Below, in pieces: positions 60,289 to 64,000 of a stretch of 64,000 nucleotides of DNA (its first letter is position 1; every line of letters begins with the position of its first letter). This DNA comes from Myxococcota bacterium. Lineage in GTDB: Bacteria > Myxococcota_C > UBA6777. The notes under the pieces are model-generated. The model ran no database searches and was not told the origin of the DNA. It saw only the letters and a program-made list of their open reading frames with translations. A program made the position numbers and the translations under genes. Where the stretch lies: the NCBI GenBank assembly GCA_023150835.1, contig JAKLKB010000016.1, positions 6,003 through 70,002 on the forward strand, read 5' to 3'.

Positions 60289-62211
60289 ATGACGAACGCA
60301 ACTTCTGCTTATGAAGATCTTTGGATCTGTGCTCAATGCGGCCACCGAAGCCCAGAAGAACAAGAGATCTGCCCTGCCTGCAAAAAAACCAGCGATCCGC
60401 GCATCGGCAAGATCATCGCGGGTACTTATCGGCTGATACGCAAACTGGCTCAAGGAGGGATGGGATCGGTTTATCTTGCCGAACATACACAACTCAAAAA
60501 TAAGAAATTGCGTGCCGTCAAGCTGGTCCACGATCAATGGCTCCAAGATGTGAAGATGCGACAACGCTTCTTACGCGAAGTTGAAGTGACACACCTCGTC
60601 AGCCAAGAAACAGAACATATCGTCCATATCCATGATGCTTATGGATTTGAAGAGGGTGTCGGATACTACGTGATGGAGTATTTGGAAGGCATCACTCTCG
60701 AAGAACGCCTCCAACAGCATCCTTGCGGTGCGTCTTTGCTATGGACAAGAAAAATCCTTTTACAGATCTGCGAAGCAATGCAGATCGTTCACGAAAAAGG
60801 TCTGATCCACCGCGATCTCAAACCTGCCAACATCTTCCTAATCCAAAAGCGCGGAGAAGACTTCACAAAGATCGTCGACTTTGGGATCGCCAAACCCCTT
60901 GAAGCCACCGCCAACGTCACCAATCAAGGGGCCATCGTTGGAACGCCTGCCTATATCTCTCCAGAACAAATCCACCTTCGAAATGAAAAAAACCTTGATC
61001 GACGCTGCGATATCTATTCTTTAGGTATCATCTTCTTTGAGATGGTGACAGGACGCACACCGTTCTTGTTGTCTCAAACAAGCAGCCCGCTGGCACTTCC
61101 GCAGATCTTAACTTCCCATCTGATGGAAGCCCCTCCGCTTCCCGCTCAGTTTCGTCCCTCTATTCCGACGGAATGGGAGTCTCTCATCTTGCGTATGCTT
61201 TCCAAATCGCCTTCTGACCGCCCCCAAACGATGAAAGAAGTGGCAGAAGCCTTGCTGTCCTTGCCCACACCCAAACAAGACGTCCCTGCCTCTTTCGACA
61301 TCGCTCGTGCCGAAACTTTTATAGGAGAAATCCCCAAATTCTCGACCCAATCCAGCTTCCCTTCCCCTTTACCGATCTCGGCGAAGGAGTCCGGTGTATC
61401 CTCCCCTTTGCAATCGCTCTCGGCCCCACCCACAGCCCGCGCCACCGACGAATCTTCCGTTTATTCGCCCCAGTCTCCGCCTTCCACCAACGCCGTGTTT
61501 GAGGATGTTCGATTCAGATTTCCCGACGAATCTTCCGTTTATTCGCCCCAGTCTCCGCCTTCCACCCCACTCAAGCCTGCTCCGCAACGCTCATGGTTCG
61601 GCTTCGGGAGACTCTTTTTCCTTGCATGTTGTGCCTCGGCAGGCTTCTTTTTGTGGCAAGAGATGTCCCCCCCCCAACACATCCCGCCCCAAAATCGCCT
61701 TGCACCGTCTGCAAATCGCCCCCCTGTCGTTTCCCCCTCCCCTTCTGCAACCCCACATCCCCCCACCCCATCAGCCTCCAATCAAACAGATCGAAAAACT
61801 CCCGCTCCACTTTTTTCCAACAACGAACCGCAGAGATCACCCGATAAGGACACAAAAAAAGCATCTCCTCCCTCTGTGCAATCCACCCCCACACAACCGA
61901 CCCAACCAGTCCCACCGAAGAAACGGCTCTGGGTCAAGATCCCTTTCGAGCTTCCTGCTCAACATCGCCTTCGGGTCGTTTCAGGAAACGACTCTGTGCG
62001 TGTTCAAAAAAAAGCGATTCTCTTACGTCAAGGACGTCCTATAAAACTTGAACTTCTCCATATCAGCGGACAACGACTTGGCTATCATCCTTGCATTTTT
62101 CAACTCTCTGACGCAACCCAACAGATCAAAGTCACCCCCTTGTTGAGCGCAGAGGAATTCAAACCCGATCGGATCGACTATTGCTTCAAGTCCGCGCCCG
62201 AAAAGGACTAA
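60289..62211 (+). CDS. Zinc-ribbon transmembrane Ser/Thr protein kinase (paralog)
   Basis: 640 residues, same plan as the upstream kinase: zinc ribbon CAQCG...CPACK (14-31), AQGGMGSVYLAEH, AVKLVH, HRDLKPANIFLI, DFGIAKPL, SPEQIHLR, linker with a duplicated DESSVYSPQSPPST unit, membrane segment (LFFLACCASAGFFLW), Pro-rich spacer and the shared C-terminal domain from RLWVKIPFELPAQHRLRV to RIDYC. ATG 60289 preceded by CAGGTGA; the frame is open from 60247. It is followed by the small zinc-ribbon membrane protein gene with a 36-bp gap. Confidence 0.93.
   Translation: MTNATSAYEDLWICAQCGHRSPEEQEICPACKKTSDPRIGKIIAGTYRLIRKLAQGGMGSVYLAEHTQLKNKKLRAVKLVHDQWLQDVKMRQRFLREVEVTHLVSQETEHIVHIHDAYGFEEGVGYYVMEYLEGITLEERLQQHPCGASLLWTRKILLQICEAMQIVHEKGLIHRDLKPANIFLIQKRGEDFTKIVDFGIAKPLEATANVTNQGAIVGTPAYISPEQIHLRNEKNLDRRCDIYSLGIIFFEMVTGRTPFLLSQTSSPLALPQILTSHLMEAPPLPAQFRPSIPTEWESLILRMLSKSPSDRPQTMKEVAEALLSLPTPKQDVPASFDIARAETFIGEIPKFSTQSSFPSPLPISAKESGVSSPLQSLSAPPTARATDESSVYSPQSPPSTNAVFEDVRFRFPDESSVYSPQSPPSTPLKPAPQRSWFGFGRLFFLACCASAGFFLWQEMSPPQHIPPQNRLAPSANRPPVVSPSPSATPHPPTPSASNQTDRKTPAPLFSNNEPQRSPDKDTKKASPPSVQSTPTQPTQPVPPKKRLWVKIPFELPAQHRLRVVSGNDSVRVQKKAILLRQGRPIKLELLHISGQRLGYHPCIFQLSDATQQIKVTPLLSAEEFKPDRIDYCFKSAPEKD
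61446..61566 (+). repeat. 43-bp direct repeat in the kinase linker
   Basis: A 43-bp sequence occurs identically at 61446-61488 and 61524-61566, start-to-start 78 nt (26 codons), encoding DESSVYSPQSPPST twice. In-frame duplication just before the membrane segment. Confidence 0.9.
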
Positions 62212-62247
62212 GCCGCTCTGATCAACTCAACCCACATGGAGGCAAAT

Positions 62248-62640
62248 ATGACCATCGCTTGTGCAGCGTGCAAAAAACAGATCCAAGAAAGCCAAAGCAA
62301 TTACAACGACGCTGGAGAGCAAGTCTGCGATTCTTGCTTTGAACAAGAAGATCTCCAAAAAAATATGCTCAAAGGATTCCATCAAGTAGCGAGCGGTTCT
62401 TTTTCTGTGAGCGTTCTTTCTTTCTTTTTCAATCCTTTTTTTATTCTCTCGATCATCGCGATATCATCGGGTTTGCAAACCATCCGCATCTTCTTCTCCA
62501 AAGAAAAAGATTACGTCATCGATGCAAAAGGCCAAGCGGGTTATCTGATCCTTGCGTGCCTTGGTATCTTGATAGGTCTATTGCCTTTTGTTCAGGTGTT
62601 TCTGGCTCTCGCACTTGGAACTTCCGCCACGCAGCAGTAA
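62248..62640 (+). CDS. Small zinc-ribbon membrane protein
   Basis: 130 residues. N-terminal zinc ribbon CAACKK...CDSCFE (5-32) followed by two hydrophobic segments (VLSFFFNPFFILSIIAI and GYLILACLGILIGLLPF) joined by a polar loop. ATG 62248 with GGAGG five bases upstream; the ATG at 62236 is in frame but worse placed. Immediately downstream of the kinase gene and with the same kind of zinc ribbon, so it may be a partner or substrate. Family not identified. Confidence 0.78.
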   Translation: MTIACAACKKQIQESQSNYNDAGEQVCDSCFEQEDLQKNMLKGFHQVASGSFSVSVLSFFFNPFFILSIIAISSGLQTIRIFFSKEKDYVIDAKGQAGYLILACLGILIGLLPFVQVFLALALGTSATQQ

Positions 62641-62700
62641 ATACGCAAAAATATTTCTGTTGAAACCCACGAAAGCCACACAGCCAAGACAGGAGACGAT

Positions 62701-63699
62701 ATGACGAAGAAGTCCTTTACGATGGTTTTTTCTTGTGTTTTAGGTTTTCTCCTGTGCGGCATCGCATCGGGGTGTACCGCTGCTCAGACGACGCAAGATT
62801 CGCAAGATTCGCAAAAGTCCACGCAGGCTCTCCGTTTGGAAGAGTCTACGCAAACTCTCCCAAAAGATGTTTACTCCACAAAGCAACTTCAGATAATTGA
62901 GCGGGAGGAGTCCCAAATCCTGCTCCTCCGCCAGATCATCGCAGAAACCCCACCTCACCAAAAGGCAGACCTGTTGTTTCGGCTGGCCGAGCATTACATG
63001 GATCTGGTTCGCCACTTTGCAAGCACCCAACGCCATGCAGAGCATCCTGCCATCCTCGAAAAATCTCGAACGGCTCGCCGCAATGTTGTGCGCATTTATT
63101 TCTACCTCGCTCAAAATTACCCCGAATACAGCCGATTGTGCGAAGTTCACTACTTTATGGGGAAGACTTTGTTTGAACTCAACGAGAAGCCGACGGCTCT
63201 CAAGGTCTTTCAATCCTTGCTACGCAAGTTCTCTCGCGATTGCCCTCGTTTTCGATGGATCGCAAACACCCATGCCCAAATAGGAGATATCTTCTTTGAG
63301 CAAGAGAACTACTCTCAAGCAGAGCAATCCTACCAGCAAGTGCTGGCGCTCAAAAAGAGCCCGTTGGTGGGCTACGCACTCCACAAAATCGCTAGGTGCG
63401 CGATGAATCAAAAGCGCTATCCGCTTGCCCTTTCACAGTTCGCGCAAGCCATCGATTGGGCTCAAAAAGCGGTTCCTCGCACGACTGCGGAACAAACAAG
63501 ACGGGATCGATTGCTCGATGAGTCTTTGAAAGACTATGTTTTCGCCTTCAGCCACGCGGGGCAACCCAAAGAGGCAAAAGCGCTGTTTCCGCAAATCGGT
63601 GGTAAGCAGTACGCACCCAAAATGCTCTCCTTTCTCAAGGAAATCTATCAAAACCAAAAGAAACATCAAGCCCTCGCAGAGTTGGAGCGCTCCCACTAA
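62701..63699 (+). CDS. TPR lipoprotein
   Basis: 332 residues. Lipobox ASGC after a hydrophobic signal. A Gln/Ser/Thr/Asp-rich linker precedes a helical domain with TPR-like units (KADLLFRLAEHYMDLVRHF, CEVHYFMGKTLFELNEKPTAL, NYSQAEQSYQQVLAL). This resembles the N-terminal part of large TPR lipoproteins of gliding and envelope machineries in myxobacteria, which are usually longer. The frame stays open for 72 codons after the stop, so truncation by a nonsense change cannot be excluded. ATG 62701 after GGAGAC. About 60 bp from the small membrane protein gene. Confidence 0.82.
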   Translation: MTKKSFTMVFSCVLGFLLCGIASGCTAAQTTQDSQDSQKSTQALRLEESTQTLPKDVYSTKQLQIIEREESQILLLRQIIAETPPHQKADLLFRLAEHYMDLVRHFASTQRHAEHPAILEKSRTARRNVVRIYFYLAQNYPEYSRLCEVHYFMGKTLFELNEKPTALKVFQSLLRKFSRDCPRFRWIANTHAQIGDIFFEQENYSQAEQSYQQVLALKKSPLVGYALHKIARCAMNQKRYPLALSQFAQAIDWAQKAVPRTTAEQTRRDRLLDESLKDYVFAFSHAGQPKEAKALFPQIGGKQYAPKMLSFLKEIYQNQKKHQALAELERSH

Positions 63700-64000
63700 C
63701 AGACGGTCTTTTCGAGCAAAAAGCTGATTTCTCATTTCACCAACATCGTAAGTCAGTATCGCTTGATTTTTGTAACTTTGGTGCTTGAGCAGCAAGGTTC
63801 TTCGGGGTCCGTTCAAACCAACGCCATGAGAGAGGTATCAAGATGCAACACATTTCAGCAAGGGCAACCACACCTGGTTGCCCCTACGTGTTGGAAATCA
63901 CACGGTGTTTCGTAGGGGCAGGCCCCCGTGCCTGCCCTCGATCTGTTGCGTCGGTGACCTCTTCATCGCCATCTTTTTTGAACGAACCCGTTCTTCGGGC
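63700..64000. repeat. Terminal intergenic region with two REP-like hairpins
   Basis: GGGCAACC/GGTTGCCC hairpin (63862-63869 with 63876-63883) and a second GTAGGGGCAGGC/GCCTGCCC hairpin around 63916-63941, related to the family-A core. No gene seen up to the window edge. Confidence 0.6.

Noticed and set aside
63433-63816. 127-residue minus-strand gene at the window end
   Set aside because: Overlaps the TPR lipoprotein gene, with no ribosome site and no family match.

Overview
The window looks like chromosomal DNA of a Gram-negative bacterium from the deltaproteobacterial/Myxococcota side of the tree. The reasons are its many Cys-rich lipoproteins (Stig1-like and MopE-like repeats), several Ser/Thr protein kinases, an FHA-domain sigma-54 activator, a MYXO-CTERM-like C-terminus, FadL-type porin, and TPR proteins. 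This placement is inference; there is no rRNA or other marker to fix it. I found no tRNA, rRNA, CRISPR array, prophage or transposase gene. Base composition looks fairly even. Coding DNA has a marked preference for GATC (see findings). Layout. 1-5.95 kb: ComEC DNA-uptake channel, a propeller-like secreted protein, and glyceraldehyde-3-phosphate dehydrogenase. 6.1-10.8 kb: two paralogous lipoproteins combining Stig1-like Cys modules with an NHL propeller. 11.3-16.9 kb: a Rieske protein/GshB pair, Maf, a large MYXO-CTERM-like lipoprotein and a small lipoprotein. 17-28.2 kb: a FadL-family outer-membrane protein, an FHA protein, a GNAT acetyltransferase, then a run on the + strand (coiled-coil protein, double-domain M16 peptidase, TPR protein, YkgJ-type Cys-cluster protein, PtsI, flavin/ferredoxin-type reductase). 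28.4-36.9 kb: an unknown exported protein, then a locus with a 675-residue Thr/Ser/Lys-rich repetitive protein, two related TPR proteins and a methyltransferase of the regulatory-domain type that resembles protein-lysine methyltransferases. 36.9-62.6 kb is the most unusual part. A mirrored block of eight secreted Cys-rich lipoproteins (41.2-54.5 kb) has two MopE-repeat proteins outermost and six paralogs built from a two-cysteine hairpin module plus collagen-like Gly-X-Y segments inside. Zinc-ribbon Ser/Thr kinases flank it (one to the left, two to the right) and share an extracytoplasmic C-terminal domain. A sigma-54/FHA activator and a well-formed GG-N10-GC promoter lie just right of the block. 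This suggests an envelope or surface system under kinase and sigma-54 control, but no function can be assigned from sequence alone. Intergenic DNA carries at least three small interspersed repeat families. One is a 118-bp MITE-like element with ATAGGACTTACGCAGTT-type inverted ends and, in one copy, a 4-bp target duplication. The second is a hairpin family with TACGATATCCG-type ends. The third is a GGGGCGTGGGG hairpin family. They sit mostly between genes, and one copy reaches into the 5' end of a gene at 38.4 kb.
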